In this document: piece by piece, positions 7,128 through 14,880 of the stretch
Layout: each line of letters begins with the position of its first letter
Position numbering within the stretch: the first letter of the stretch is position 1
Source: Acidithiobacillus caldus ATCC 51756
GTDB taxonomy: Bacteria; Pseudomonadota; Gammaproteobacteria; Acidithiobacillales; Acidithiobacillaceae
Direction: 5' to 3'
Length of the DNA: 42,744 nt
Assembly (NCBI RefSeq): GCF_000175575.2
Contig: NZ_CP005987.1
Span: 129,229-171,972 of the forward strand
Notes under the pieces: generated by a model
What the model was told of the DNA's origin: nothing
Databases searched by the model: none
Seen by the model: only the letters and a program-made list of their open reading frames with translations
Position numbers and translations under genes: made by a program

Positions 7128-8298
7128 CGTGAATGATGATCTCTTCACCAATACGAGTGAACGGGGCGATGAATGCAAATCCATCACCATCTTCCGATGC
7201 CGCGATGAGATTCAGTGCTTCTCCCCGATTCGGCACCTCGGCAGCATGTTGAAAGGGCTGACTCTGTTGAATGGTTGCAGTCCACGCCTCGGAAATGCAT
7301 ATAAGTGCGCGAGCCTGTATGCGCTTCACTTCTGAAGCAACTGTGCGCCACATTCTGTACTTGTCAGATCGATCCTCAGGCCGTAGTTCAAGGAAGACAG
7401 CCTGTTTGCTCTGATTGAAGAGCATCACTATAGACACGTGATGGCCGTCCACTTTCAGCATGGTCTTGGCCATCTCAAAGAAATACGTTGCCATGTCGCG
7501 CAGTTCATTCCCTGTCTTTGGCAACGGCGGGACGCCAGCGAGGCCGTATTTCTCAAGAACTGCGGCTTGGTTAGTAGGATCTCTGCATTCTTTCGTAATC
7601 GAGGCGGATGATACGGTGTCAAGGATGGACACTTCTCCTGTAGAAACCTTTACCCAAATTGATCGATACTCGCCATCGTCGACCATGCAAGGTGGCAACC
7701 CCCATCCATCAGCAGGTGGTGCTCCGGTAGAGGCGTTTTGTAGATCGTTGAGAATTCGAGATAGGAAGGTCCAGCAGTAGGCAAGCAACTCAAGGAATTC
7801 GGCTTCAGGGAAGTCACTGATGACCCAGCGACGTTCAATCCGCAATTGAGAGTGTTTCAGATACTCGGCGGGAATTCCTTTGCTCCGAAACTCAGCGAGA
7901 ATCTTAGCGGTAGTGATTCTTGGAGAGTATTCAGCCTGAAGAGTCGGCACCTCCGACTCAATATAGCTGCCGACCAGAGACGCCCTCAATTTGCTGTGCA
8001 ATTCGAGGTCTCTTACCTTGACGATTTTGTTTCGTGCCTCTACTGACCATTTCATTCTGGCGTCAGCACGCAATTTGGATCGCCACGCGCCATACCATTG
8101 ATCGAAGTCCGGAATACGTGCCTTGTCCGCTTGCAAGACAAAGGTCACGCTCCGCAACGCCTGAATGCAGGCATTGATTTCGATCCGGAAGTCTTCCGGG
8201 GAAAAGTACGCTTCTAGGGCGCGAACCCAGTGCTTGCGCGCATCGAATAGCCGCTTATACGCTGTTGATCCTGGAGCGTCTGCGCTTTTCGTGTCCAT
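7114..8298 (-). CDS. uncharacterised 394-residue protein, C-terminus at IS edge
   Basis: A long minus-strand gene with no recognised family. It is soluble and lacks membrane segments. The N-terminal third ('ACIQALRSVTFVLQADKARI', 'WYGAWRSKLRADARMKWSVEA' and 'RNKIVKVRDLE') is helix-rich and reminiscent of HEPN-like folds with an R-N motif, but this is only a resemblance. The stop TAA and final residues ('HEHAC') lie inside the right terminal repeat of the IS1595 element, so a few native C-terminal residues were probably replaced. A sigma-70-like promoter lies ~40-70 bp upstream of the start. Confidence 0.65.
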   Translation of the reverse strand: MDTKSADAPGSTAYKRLFDARKHWVRALEAYFSPEDFRIEINACIQALRSVTFVLQADKARIPDFDQWYGAWRSKLRADARMKWSVEARNKIVKVRDLELHSKLRASLVGSYIESEVPTLQAEYSPRITTAKILAEFRSKGIPAEYLKHSQLRIERRWVISDFPEAEFLELLAYCWTFLSRILNDLQNASTGAPPADGWGLPPCMVDDGEYRSIWVKVSTGEVSILDTVSSASITKECRDPTNQAAVLEKYGLAGVPPLPKTGNELRDMATYFFEMAKTMLKVDGHHVSIVMLFNQSKQAVFLELRPEDRSDKYRMWRTVASEVKRIQARALICISEAWTATIQQSQPFQHAAEVPNRGEALNLIAASEDGDGFAFIAPFTRIGEEIIIHEHAC

Positions 8299-8337
8299 CG
8301 GCGAATGTTCTTAGGTGGCTAACGTGTTTTGGGCTGC

Positions 8338-8365
8338 ACTATAGGCGCAGCGTAACACTTCGCAA
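8338..8365 (-). promoter_or_regulatory. sigma-70-like promoter for the 8298 gene
   Basis: On the minus strand ttgcga, a 16-nt spacer and tatagt stand ~40 bp upstream of the ATG at 8298. Rest of 8299-8488: nothing recognised. Confidence 0.4.
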
Positions 8366-8488
8366 TGCAGCATAACATCCTGAGTCGTCCTCATTTGCAA
8401 GTAGCATAACGGCTTAATAGTACTTCCTTCCGATATAGATGGGAACGACAGCTTCCGCTGCATCACCGCCCATTCCCTGGCCATATTC

Positions 8489-8716
8489 TTACCGAGGTTT
8501 GAGGGTTTCGTCCAGCAAGGTCATCTGGTATGCTCTCCGGCTCGCTGCCAGGACGTGGACCAAGCCGCTCACGGTGATCCCCAGTAGGCGCACGGACGCG
8601 CTCTTGGGAACTGCTCGGTCTAGTAACTCTGGTAGCAATGCCGCGATAGCGTCCGCGCTTCCGATGCCCTCGGTCGCCGTATATGCTCGGGTGACCGTGG
8701 TGTTACGTCTTTCGTT
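8489..8716 (-). pseudogene. 3' fragment of a Y-family DNA polymerase (dinB-like)
   Basis: The minus-strand frame gives about 75 residues with 'ADAIAALLPELLDRAVPKSAS' then 'VRLLGITVSGLV' and the end 'YQMTLLDETLKPR', resembling the little-finger domain and C-terminus of DNA polymerase IV (compare 'VRLLGVSVSGL...QLSLFD'). No start codon or catalytic palm is present; similarity stops near 8716, just before the left end of the next transposon. It is a remnant of a gene destroyed by insertion or deletion. Confidence 0.5.
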
Positions 8717-8883
8717 ATTTCAGAATCAGCGAAGCGAGTTATCCCGCTTTCCGTTGGAGGGATTATGGGAAACGGTTCCTGGATAAACTGGGACAGCTAG
8801 GAGGGTAGGAAGGGCAGACTCCCCTTGGGTATGGTAGGAAGCTTTCGAGACGTTCCAACCTGCTCAACCTGGAGGATCTGCCC

Positions 8884-9417
8884 TTGAAGCGCATCGTAGC
8901 TGGTATTCTGTCCTTACAACAACACCGGGAAACCCTTGCCCAGTATCCAGAACGCTATCGTCCAGCGCATTGCCCCCATTGTGGGTCTGGTCACCCCTGG
9001 CACCATGGCCACTATGAGCGCAAGGCGGACCGTTCGCCTCGGGGGCCGGAAAACCCCGTCTGGATCCCTCGCTTTTATTGCCGACGCTGCCGCCACACGT
9101 GTTCCCGACTGCCTTCCTGTGTAGCCCCACGACGCTGGTATGGCTGGGCCATCCAGCAGTGCGTCTTGCTGTACCTGTGGCTGAGTTTCTCCTTGTCGTT
9201 CACCAGCCTGCGCTTTGGACCCAGCCGAGATACTTGCCGCCGCTGGTTGCGCTGGCTCAAAGGCCGGCATCCCCTCTGGCAATTCCGTCTGTGTACCGAT
9301 CATCCCCATTGGGGGCGCACACCCGGCTGGCCGGAGTTTTGGGTCGAGGTCCTGGATCGGCAACCGCTCTCTGAACTGGTTGCTTGGCTCGATAGCCACG
9401 ATGCCACCGTCCCCTGA
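8884..9417 (+). CDS. transposon-associated zinc-ribbon protein (DUF6431-like)
   Basis: A 177-residue protein starting at TTG 8884 behind ggagg. It has a two-part zinc ribbon, C30-x2-C33 and C66-x2-C69 ('CPHCGSG' ... 'FYCRRCRHTCSRLP'), then Trp/Arg-rich 'RRWYGWAIQQCVLLYLWLS' and 'TCRRWLRWLKGR', a layout typical of DNA-binding accessory proteins found before rve-family transposases. The C-terminus may be shortened, since another frame stays open past the stop. Likely role: recognition of transposon ends; inferred from position and zinc ribbon. Confidence 0.65.
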   Translation: MKRIVAGILSLQQHRETLAQYPERYRPAHCPHCGSGHPWHHGHYERKADRSPRGPENPVWIPRFYCRRCRHTCSRLPSCVAPRRWYGWAIQQCVLLYLWLSFSLSFTSLRFGPSRDTCRRWLRWLKGRHPLWQFRLCTDHPHWGRTPGWPEFWVEVLDRQPLSELVAWLDSHDATVP

Positions 9418-9515
9418 TCTTTGGCACGCTGATCCTGGCGAGACGGAGGAAAACCCACCCACAGATTGACCCCACACACTTTACCCTCTCCCCACGATGG
9501 GGGCGGTTCTGGTGG

Positions 9516-9540
9516 CATGGGGCTGCGTTTTTGCCCCATG
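9516..9540 (+). promoter_or_regulatory. hairpin directly before the integrase ribosome site
   Basis: A perfect 8-bp stem (catggggc / gccccatg) with a 9-nt loop ends at the base before the gaggaa that serves ATG 9551. It could attenuate transcription or hold down translation of the transposase. Confidence 0.4.
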
Positions 9541-9550
9541 AGGAATTGCC

Positions 9551-10864
9551 ATGACCAAACCGATCGATCCAGTGGCCTTGTTCCGCTTGTCGGTACTCGG
9601 CCCCTTGTTGCACCGCTCCTTGAACCGGGGAGAGTTCCAGCGCCTGGTCCGGGAGTTGGCCGAGCGCCACTACGAGGTCCCCGGTTCCCGCCGGACCCTG
9701 CTCAGCCCCAAGACCATCGCCGCTCGGTATTACGCCTATCGGGATCATGGGATCGATGGCCTCGCGCCCCGTCCCCGTCGGGACCGCGGCCGGTCCCAGA
9801 TCGCCGCCGAGGTTCAGGAACAGATCCTGGTGCTCAAGCGGGAGAATCCCCGCCGCTCTTTGGGGCAGATCGTGCTGCTCTTGGAAAGCAGCGGCCAAGT
9901 CCCCTTGGGGAGCGTGTCGCGCTCGGCCATCCACCGCCTATTGCAACATCATGGCCTGTCCCGGCCCGAGGAACGGGCGCCAGAGGAAAAACGCAGCTTC
10001 GTCGCCGCCCATGCCGGGGATGTCTGGTATGGCGATGTGCTGCATGGCCCCCGGATCTCCCTCCATGGGAAACCGCGCAAGGTCTATCTCGTCTCCCTGA
10101 TGGACGACGCCTCCCGGCTCCTCACCCACAGCGCCTTCTGTCTCGGAGAGACGGCCCTCGATATCGAGGGCGTCCTCAAACAGGCTTTGCTCAAGCGGGG
10201 CGTGCCCCGGAAACTGGTGGTGGATAACGGCGCCGCCTACCGCTCGGCCTCTTTGCAAGGTATCTGCGTCCACCTGGGCATCGCGCTGATCTACTGCCGC
10301 CCCTATGCCCCCGAGGGGAAGGGCAAGCTGGAGCGCTGGCACCGCACCTTCCGCGATCAGTTCCTCAGCGAAATGGATTTACGGGCCATTCGCGGTCTCG
10401 ACGACCTCAACGCCCGCCTCTGGGCCTGGCTGGAGCAGGTCTATCACCAGCGGCCCCATGGTGGACTGGCTGGAGTGTCGCCGTTACAGCGTTACCAGCA
10501 GGACCTGCCCCACATCCGCAGTCTGGGCATCCAGGCTCCCCGGATCGATGATCTCTTCTATCACCGGCTCCCCCGGAAGGTGCGCAAGGATGGCACCGTC
10601 TCCTGGGAGGGGCGGCGCTTCGAAGTCCCCTACGAACTTGCCGGCAAAGCCGTCACCCTGGTCGTGGATCCCCACGGCAAGCGCGTCCTTCGCGTAGAGA
10701 AGGAAACCGGCGAGGATCTGGGCCCGGCTACTCCCTTGGATCTGGAAGCCAACGCCCAGCGTCGCCGCCACAAGCCCAGTCCGGCCCCAGATGCACCCGA
10801 AAAGCCCAGCAGCAGCCTGGTCGAGATCGCCCATCGGCAGTATTACGGCAAGCAGGAGGATTGA
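9551..10864 (+). CDS. DDE integrase/transposase (rve domain)
   Basis: A 437-residue recombinase. The N-terminal ~135 residues hold helix-turn-helix DNA-binding segments ('LLSPKTIAARYYAYRDHGIDG', 'VSRSAIHRLLQHHGL'). The rve catalytic core has D162 ('WYGDV'), D225 ('VDNGAAY') and E261 ('EGKGKLERWHRT') with the exact D-35-E spacing. A C-terminal Mu-type beta domain follows ('FEVPYELAGKAVTLVVDPHG'). It is intact and translationally linked to the ATPase gene (the stop lies inside that gene's ribosome site region). Likely catalyses strand transfer together with the downstream ATPase. Confidence 0.85.
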   Translation: MTKPIDPVALFRLSVLGPLLHRSLNRGEFQRLVRELAERHYEVPGSRRTLLSPKTIAARYYAYRDHGIDGLAPRPRRDRGRSQIAAEVQEQILVLKRENPRRSLGQIVLLLESSGQVPLGSVSRSAIHRLLQHHGLSRPEERAPEEKRSFVAAHAGDVWYGDVLHGPRISLHGKPRKVYLVSLMDDASRLLTHSAFCLGETALDIEGVLKQALLKRGVPRKLVVDNGAAYRSASLQGICVHLGIALIYCRPYAPEGKGKLERWHRTFRDQFLSEMDLRAIRGLDDLNARLWAWLEQVYHQRPHGGLAGVSPLQRYQQDLPHIRSLGIQAPRIDDLFYHRLPRKVRKDGTVSWEGRRFEVPYELAGKAVTLVVDPHGKRVLRVEKETGEDLGPATPLDLEANAQRRRHKPSPAPDAPEKPSSSLVEIAHRQYYGKQED

Positions 10865-10866
10865 CC

Positions 10867-11613
10867 ATGATTCTCCAGCACTTCGGTCTGAAGCATCTGC
10901 CCCTGAGCAAAGAGTCCCCGGAACTCTGGGACGACGGCAGCCTGGCCAGCCTGCGCGAATCCTTCCAATGGCTCCTGCACACCCCCGGCCTCGGGCTGCT
11001 TACCGGCGACCCGGGGGTGGGCAAGACGGCCACCCTGCGCCTGCTCACCGAGCCACTCAATCCCCATCGCTACCGCATCATCTATCAGTCCGATACTGAC
11101 TTTGGCCGAGTCGATATCTACCGCACTCTGGGCCGCGCCCTGGGCGTCGAACCCCACTACCGCCGCGCCCATTTATGGAAAGACCTCAAGGAACGCATCC
11201 AGGACTTGGTCGAGAACAAGCAGGTCCTACCCGTCTGGATCCTGGACGAAGCCCAGAACCTCCCCCCGGACTTCTTCCGCGATTTCCCGGCCTTCCTCAA
11301 CTTCGCCTTCGACTCTCGGGATCTGCTGACCGTCTGGCTGGTGGGCCACCCGAGCCTCGCACAAACCCTGGATCGGGTTCCCTATGCCGCCCTGGCCAGT
11401 CGCATCCGGGTCCGCTATCACCTGCGCCCGGTCCTGGAGCGAGAGCGCTTCGCCGCCCTGATCACCCATGCCTTCCGCTCCGCCGGCTGTTCGCACACCC
11501 TGCTGTCCGACTCCGGCCTGGAGCTGCTCCACCAGGCATCCAAGGGTTGCCCACGGCAGGCCGGCAACGTCCTCCACACGGCCCTGCGCCTGGCCGTGCC
11601 CAAGGGGGGCTGA
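10867..11613 (+). CDS. ExeA/TniB-like AAA ATPase of the transposon, frameshifted at its end
   Basis: Start ATG 10867 with aggagg 6 nt upstream. The 248-residue product has Walker A GDPGVGKT (47-54), Walker B VWILDEAQN (123-131) and an arginine-rich C-terminal lid, as in ExeA/TniB/MuB-like ATPases that choose targets and activate transposases. The frame stops right after a run of six G (~11605-11610), but one base back the frame continues 'GLNHLPDDLIQTAIEALR' to a stop at 11661-11663 that overlaps the next ATG as ATGA. The family normally ends this way, so the full protein is probably ~265 residues, made by a -1 shift or lost by a recent deletion. Confidence 0.8.
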   Translation: MILQHFGLKHLPLSKESPELWDDGSLASLRESFQWLLHTPGLGLLTGDPGVGKTATLRLLTEPLNPHRYRIIYQSDTDFGRVDIYRTLGRALGVEPHYRRAHLWKDLKERIQDLVENKQVLPVWILDEAQNLPPDFFRDFPAFLNFAFDSRDLLTVWLVGHPSLAQTLDRVPYAALASRIRVRYHLRPVLERERFAALITHAFRSAGCSHTLLSDSGLELLHQASKGCPRQAGNVLHTALRLAVPKGG

Positions 11614-11659
11614 ACCATCTGCCCGACGACCTGATCCAGACCGCCATCGAGGCGTTACG

Positions 11660-11857
11660 ATGAAGGCTCCGCCAATCGACGAGGCCGATGCCCTGCTGGA
11701 GGATTGGGACCGGCTGTTCCCGGCAGGGCTGTCCGATGAGGCCGCAGCGGCGCTGCTGCACTTCGTCGACGCCTTGGGGAGTCTGCTGGAGAGCCGTTAC
11801 GGCGCACAGGCCAGGGCCCATCAAATACGGTCCGCGGACCCCCACCCACCGTTCTGA
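11660..11857 (+). CDS. small acidic protein, last gene of the transposon
   Basis: A 65-residue acidic, helical protein ('IDEADALLEDWDRLFPAGLSD', 'AAAALLHFVDALGSLLESRYG'). ATG 11660 overlaps the stop of the shifted ATPase frame (ATGA), indicating translational coupling. No named family. It may be a small regulator or targeting partner of the ATPase, inferred only from conserved gene order. Confidence 0.55.
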   Translation: MKAPPIDEADALLEDWDRLFPAGLSDEAAAALLHFVDALGSLLESRYGAQARAHQIRSADPHPPF

Positions 11858-11966
11858 ACCCATCCGCCGTCCCGTGCTCTTCCAGGGGTGTGTACTTCCC
11901 AAATCCGCATGGGACGCACCCGCCTGTTCGCCCTCAAATAGCTCGGAACAAAACGCCTGATTTATC

Positions 11967-12176
11967 GTGGGACGTAACACCCCCAAGACCCTGCGGGTAT
12001 GGGTGAATCAAGCCGCAGTAGAGGCCGGCAGCCGGCCCGGGATGCCAGCGTCGGAACGACAGCGCATCCAGGAACTGGAGCGGGAGGTCAAGGAGCTGCG
12101 GCGAGCCAATGAGATCCTGAAGCTGGCCAGCGCGTTTTTTGCCCAGGCGGAGCTCGACCGCCGATGCAAGCGCTGA
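11967..12176 (+). pseudogene. IS3 orfA, N-terminus missing
   Basis: The remaining frame reads '[20 protein letters not shown]', then the leucine-zipper-like '[19 protein letters not shown]' and '[15 protein letters not shown]', the standard C-terminal two thirds of IS3 orfA. The N-terminal helix-turn-helix is gone, so OrfA and any OrfAB fusion would not bind the ends. It overlaps orfB by 13 nt. Confidence 0.8.
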
Positions 12177-13075
12177 GGAGTTTTGTCGACCAACACCGCC
12201 GGTCCTACGGGGTCGAGCCTATCTGCCGGGTCTTGGAGATAGCTCCATCGGGATACCGTCGCGCCGTGGCGTGCCAGAGGCATCCCGAATTGAGAAGCCG
12301 GCGAGCCAAGCGGGATGAGGAACTCTTATCCGCTATCCGCTCGGTCTGGGAAGGTAGCCGACAGGTCTACGGAGCCGTCAAGGTTTGGCACAAACTGCGC
12401 AAGGAGGGAGTCACGGTGGCACGCTGTACCGTCGAGCGCCTGATGCGCTCTCAAGGTTGGCAGGGGGTCCGACGCGGCAAGCGGCAAAGGACGACGATTG
12501 CTGACCAACAGCAGCCCTGTCCGCAGGATTTGGTGCAGCGAGATTTTCGCGCCGAGCGGCCCAACCAGCTCTGGGTGGCAGACTTCACCTATGTGTCGAC
12601 CTGGGAAGGGTGGATCTACGTGGCCTTCATCATTGATGTTTTCTCCCGCAGGATCGTCGGTTGGCAAACCAGCACCACCATGCACACGGACTTTGTTCTG
12701 GATGCTCTGGAGCAGGCCATCCACTCCCGGCGCCCCGGCCAAGGACTCACGCACCATTCTGACCGAGGCTCACAGTACCTTAGCATTCGCTATTCGGAGC
12801 AGTTAGAAGAAGCGGGTATTGCGGCTTCCGTGGGCAGCAAGGGGGACTCCTACGACAACGCCTTGGCCGAGACCGTCAATGGTCTCTACAAGGCCGAAGT
12901 CATCCATCACCGCGGTCCCTGGACGAACCAAGTATCTGTGGAGTGGGCTACCTTGGAATGGGTCCACTGGTACAACGCGGATCGGTTGTATGGACCCCTG
13001 GGATACATCAGTCCAGCAGAAGCAGAGGAGAACTACTATGCTCAGTTGAAACTGCCGACCTCAAAAGCAGCATGA
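12164..13075 (+). CDS. IS3-family transposase OrfB
   Basis: A 303-residue OrfB with an intact rve core: D140 ('WVADFTYV'), D200 ('HHSDRGSQY') and E236 ('[10 protein letters not shown]'), D-35-E spacing. The N-terminal HTH_21-like '[16 protein letters not shown]' segment is present. The ATG lies inside orfA in the -1 frame, where IS3 elements normally make the OrfAB fusion by frameshifting. Intact but stranded, since the left end of the element is lost. Confidence 0.9.
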   Translation: MQALRSFVDQHRRSYGVEPICRVLEIAPSGYRRAVACQRHPELRSRRAKRDEELLSAIRSVWEGSRQVYGAVKVWHKLRKEGVTVARCTVERLMRSQGWQGVRRGKRQRTTIADQQQPCPQDLVQRDFRAERPNQLWVADFTYVSTWEGWIYVAFIIDVFSRRIVGWQTSTTMHTDFVLDALEQAIHSRRPGQGLTHHSDRGSQYLSIRYSEQLEEAGIAASVGSKGDSYDNALAETVNGLYKAEVIHHRGPWTNQVSVEWATLEWVHWYNADRLYGPLGYISPAEAEENYYAQLKLPTSKAA

Positions 13076-13114
13076 GGAACGAATAAAGCCCTCCACAAAA
13101 CTCGGGGGGATTCA

Positions 13115-13286
13115 TACCTCACCCCGATTGCGCCCACCTTATAGACGTACCCCTCATCGGCTAACAGGTCTTTCTTCACCACCGTCCTATGCGCAACATC
13201 CCGTCTGACTCAATGCAATCCGGTCTACCGCCATTCCATCACCACCCGGCCTGGGTTTTCGACCTCCTCAGTACACCAAAACAAAT
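13115..13286. other. gap after IS3: no gene recognised
   Basis: No start-to-stop gene with a ribosome site. The minus strand reads 'RDVAHRTVVKKDLLADEGYV' followed by 'YKVGAIGV' over ~13120-13200, a short protein-like remnant I cannot assign. Confidence 0.3.
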
Positions 13287-13287
13287 T

Positions 13288-13322
13288 GCATCAGCAAGGT
13301 GCGCTAGGCACACATATGGTGC
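13288..13322 (+). promoter_or_regulatory. two tandem NtrC-type binding sites
   Basis: 13308-13322 is a perfect match to the NtrC consensus GCAC-N5-TGGTGC (gcacacatatggtgc). 13288-13302 (gcatcagcaaggtgc) matches with two mismatches. The centres are 20 bp apart, two helical turns on the same face, and lie ~110-150 bp upstream of a sigma-54-type promoter, the layout of classic nitrogen-regulated enhancers. Confidence 0.65.
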
Positions 13323-13418
13323 GAAACGCACTGATTTTGGGATATATAGTTGATGGGCTGCCAGGTGTTGAAACAAAACATTTTTATATTTTCAAACAGA
13401 TACAAAATGCTTGGTCCA

Positions 13419-13434
13419 TGGCATGTTTCCTGCT
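13419..13434 (+). promoter_or_regulatory. sigma-54-type promoter of the permease
   Basis: tggcatgtttcctgct matches TGGCACG-N4-TTGCW with GG and GC in exact -24/-12 register and two mismatches. Transcription would start near 13445, ~20 nt before the ATG, leaving room for the ggagg ribosome site. Confidence 0.65.
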
Positions 13435-13464
13435 TATTAAAATTATACACTCGGAGGAAACGCC

Positions 13465-14880
13465 ATGGTGACAAATATCCAAACCACGCAGTCCCTAAAA
13501 GGATCGAGTCTGGGTTTAATGGAGGCGGTGGGTCAATCGCTAGCAAATATATCACCAACACTAACTCCAGCGTTAAATATGGGTGCTGTGGTCGCGCTGG
13601 CTGGACAGGGTACGTGGTTGGTGTATGTGGTAGCGACGATCGCGCTTATTATAGTAGGCCTAAATATGTCTATCTTGGCAAGCAGATTTGCTGCTGCCGG
13701 GTCATTTTTTGTTTTTATTTCACGATCTCTCGGCCCGATGATGGGAGGCCTTACTGGATGGGCCCTAATACTGGCGTACATAGGGACCGCCATGGCATTG
13801 TTGGCAGGGCTTGCGATTTTTGTAAACAACACGTTAGCCCCTCTTGGTCTAACCATACCGCCGATTGTGAGTTACTTAATATTCGGTGCATTAGCTTGGT
13901 ATTTGGCATATAGGGACATAAAGCTTTCGTCCAGAATAAGCCTTATAATAGAGGCTATATCAGTCACCGCTATATCCATCTTGGTTTTTTCTGTGGTTGG
14001 GAAAAACTATTCACCTTCAGTTATAGGTACGCAGATCACAATATCTGCTATACCGTTGAAAGGAATGTTTGAAGGAGTTGTTCTAGCTATCTTTTCATTT
14101 GTCGGTTTTGAGAGCTCGGTAACGCTGGGAAAAGAGACTAGAGATCCAACAAGAAATATCCCCCGAGCTGTGATGGGGAGTATGTTATTCGCAGGACTGT
14201 TTTTTACCATAATGGCTTTTGCTATGATTACGGCATTTAAGGGCAATGCGACTGCGTTTGGTAATGATCCTGCTCCGCTGGAGACGCTTCTCGGCTATCT
14301 CCATCTCGCTTTCTTGTCAACACCGGTATACGCCATCGCCTCTTTAAGTTTATTTGCCTGCGTTCTAGCATCCATAAATGCCGGATCGCGGTTGCTCTTT
14401 TCTATGGGCAGATATCAGTTTGTACATAAATCAATGGGCTTCGTGCATGCTTCACATCAAACCCCACATGTTGCGATAACAATTAGTTCTGTACTGGCAG
14501 TATTGGGCCCTATATTTCTGATTGATAAGGGCGCAATGAATACGTATGATATAGCTGGCACTATAGCGACATTCGGCTTTATCTTTGTATATCTTCTGGT
14601 CAGTATTTCCGCGCCACTATATTTGGCCAAAAATAGATCTGGTTCCATGTTGTCTGTTCTCCTGGGACTGATAGGATCCTGTCTAATGGCTGCCGCGTTT
14701 TTTGGGAGCGTATATCCGGTTCCAGCTTACCCATTCAATTTGCTACCGTACATTTTTATCGCGTATTTGCTCATTGGAATGGCGATGTTATTTCGTCTTA
14801 AGTATGTATCTCCTGCTATACTTGAGAGAGTCGAACTTGATTTGGAAGGCAATGAAGGAGCAATAATTGGAAAGAAATAG
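13465..14880 (+). CDS. APC-superfamily amino-acid/amine permease
   Basis: A 471-residue inner-membrane protein with about 12 hydrophobic segments and the APC signatures 'SLANISPTLTPALNMGAVVAL' near the N-terminus (unwound TM1) and 'IFSFVGFESSVTLGKETRDP' followed by 'TRNIPRAV' after TM6. The ribosome site ggagg lies 8 nt before ATG 13465. NtrC-type and sigma-54 sites upstream indicate nitrogen-limitation control. With the methylamine pathway 4 kb downstream, an amine or N-methylated amino-acid substrate is plausible, but APC sequence alone does not fix it. The gene is markedly AT-rich compared with the pathway genes, so it was probably acquired separately. Confidence 0.85.
   Translation: MVTNIQTTQSLKGSSLGLMEAVGQSLANISPTLTPALNMGAVVALAGQGTWLVYVVATIALIIVGLNMSILASRFAAAGSFFVFISRSLGPMMGGLTGWALILAYIGTAMALLAGLAIFVNNTLAPLGLTIPPIVSYLIFGALAWYLAYRDIKLSSRISLIIEAISVTAISILVFSVVGKNYSPSVIGTQITISAIPLKGMFEGVVLAIFSFVGFESSVTLGKETRDPTRNIPRAVMGSMLFAGLFFTIMAFAMITAFKGNATAFGNDPAPLETLLGYLHLAFLSTPVYAIASLSLFACVLASINAGSRLLFSMGRYQFVHKSMGFVHASHQTPHVAITISSVLAVLGPIFLIDKGAMNTYDIAGTIATFGFIFVYLLVSISAPLYLAKNRSGSMLSVLLGLIGSCLMAAAFFGSVYPVPAYPFNLLPYIFIAYLLIGMAMLFRLKYVSPAILERVELDLEGNEGAIIGKK

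Larger units (their letters stand above)
8759..11908 (+). mobile_element. four-gene DDE/ATPase transposon
   Basis: Four co-oriented genes form a unit: zinc-ribbon protein, rve-type integrase, ExeA-like ATPase and a small protein, the last three overlapping or tightly spaced. Gene logic is like Tn552/Tn7-type systems where a DDE recombinase works with an AAA ATPase. Borders are tentative: ggattatgggaaac near 8759 and the reverse complement of the segment ending near 11908 (gcggatttgggaag) look like imperfect terminal repeats. The unit lies between a dinB fragment and a truncated IS3. Confidence 0.5.
11967..13114 (+). mobile_element. IS3-family element, 5'-truncated
   Basis: orfB and the right end are complete: the right terminus (to 13114) reads, as its reverse complement, tgaatccccccgagttttgt, the TGA-starting IS3-type terminal repeat. 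The left repeat and about the first 40 codons of orfA are absent, cut near the right border of the preceding transposon (~11910-11966). It cannot transpose by itself. Confidence 0.75.

Noticed and set aside
13115-13280. A functional gene between IS3 and the permease enhancer
   Set aside because: Only short unconnected protein-like pieces, no start or ribosome site.
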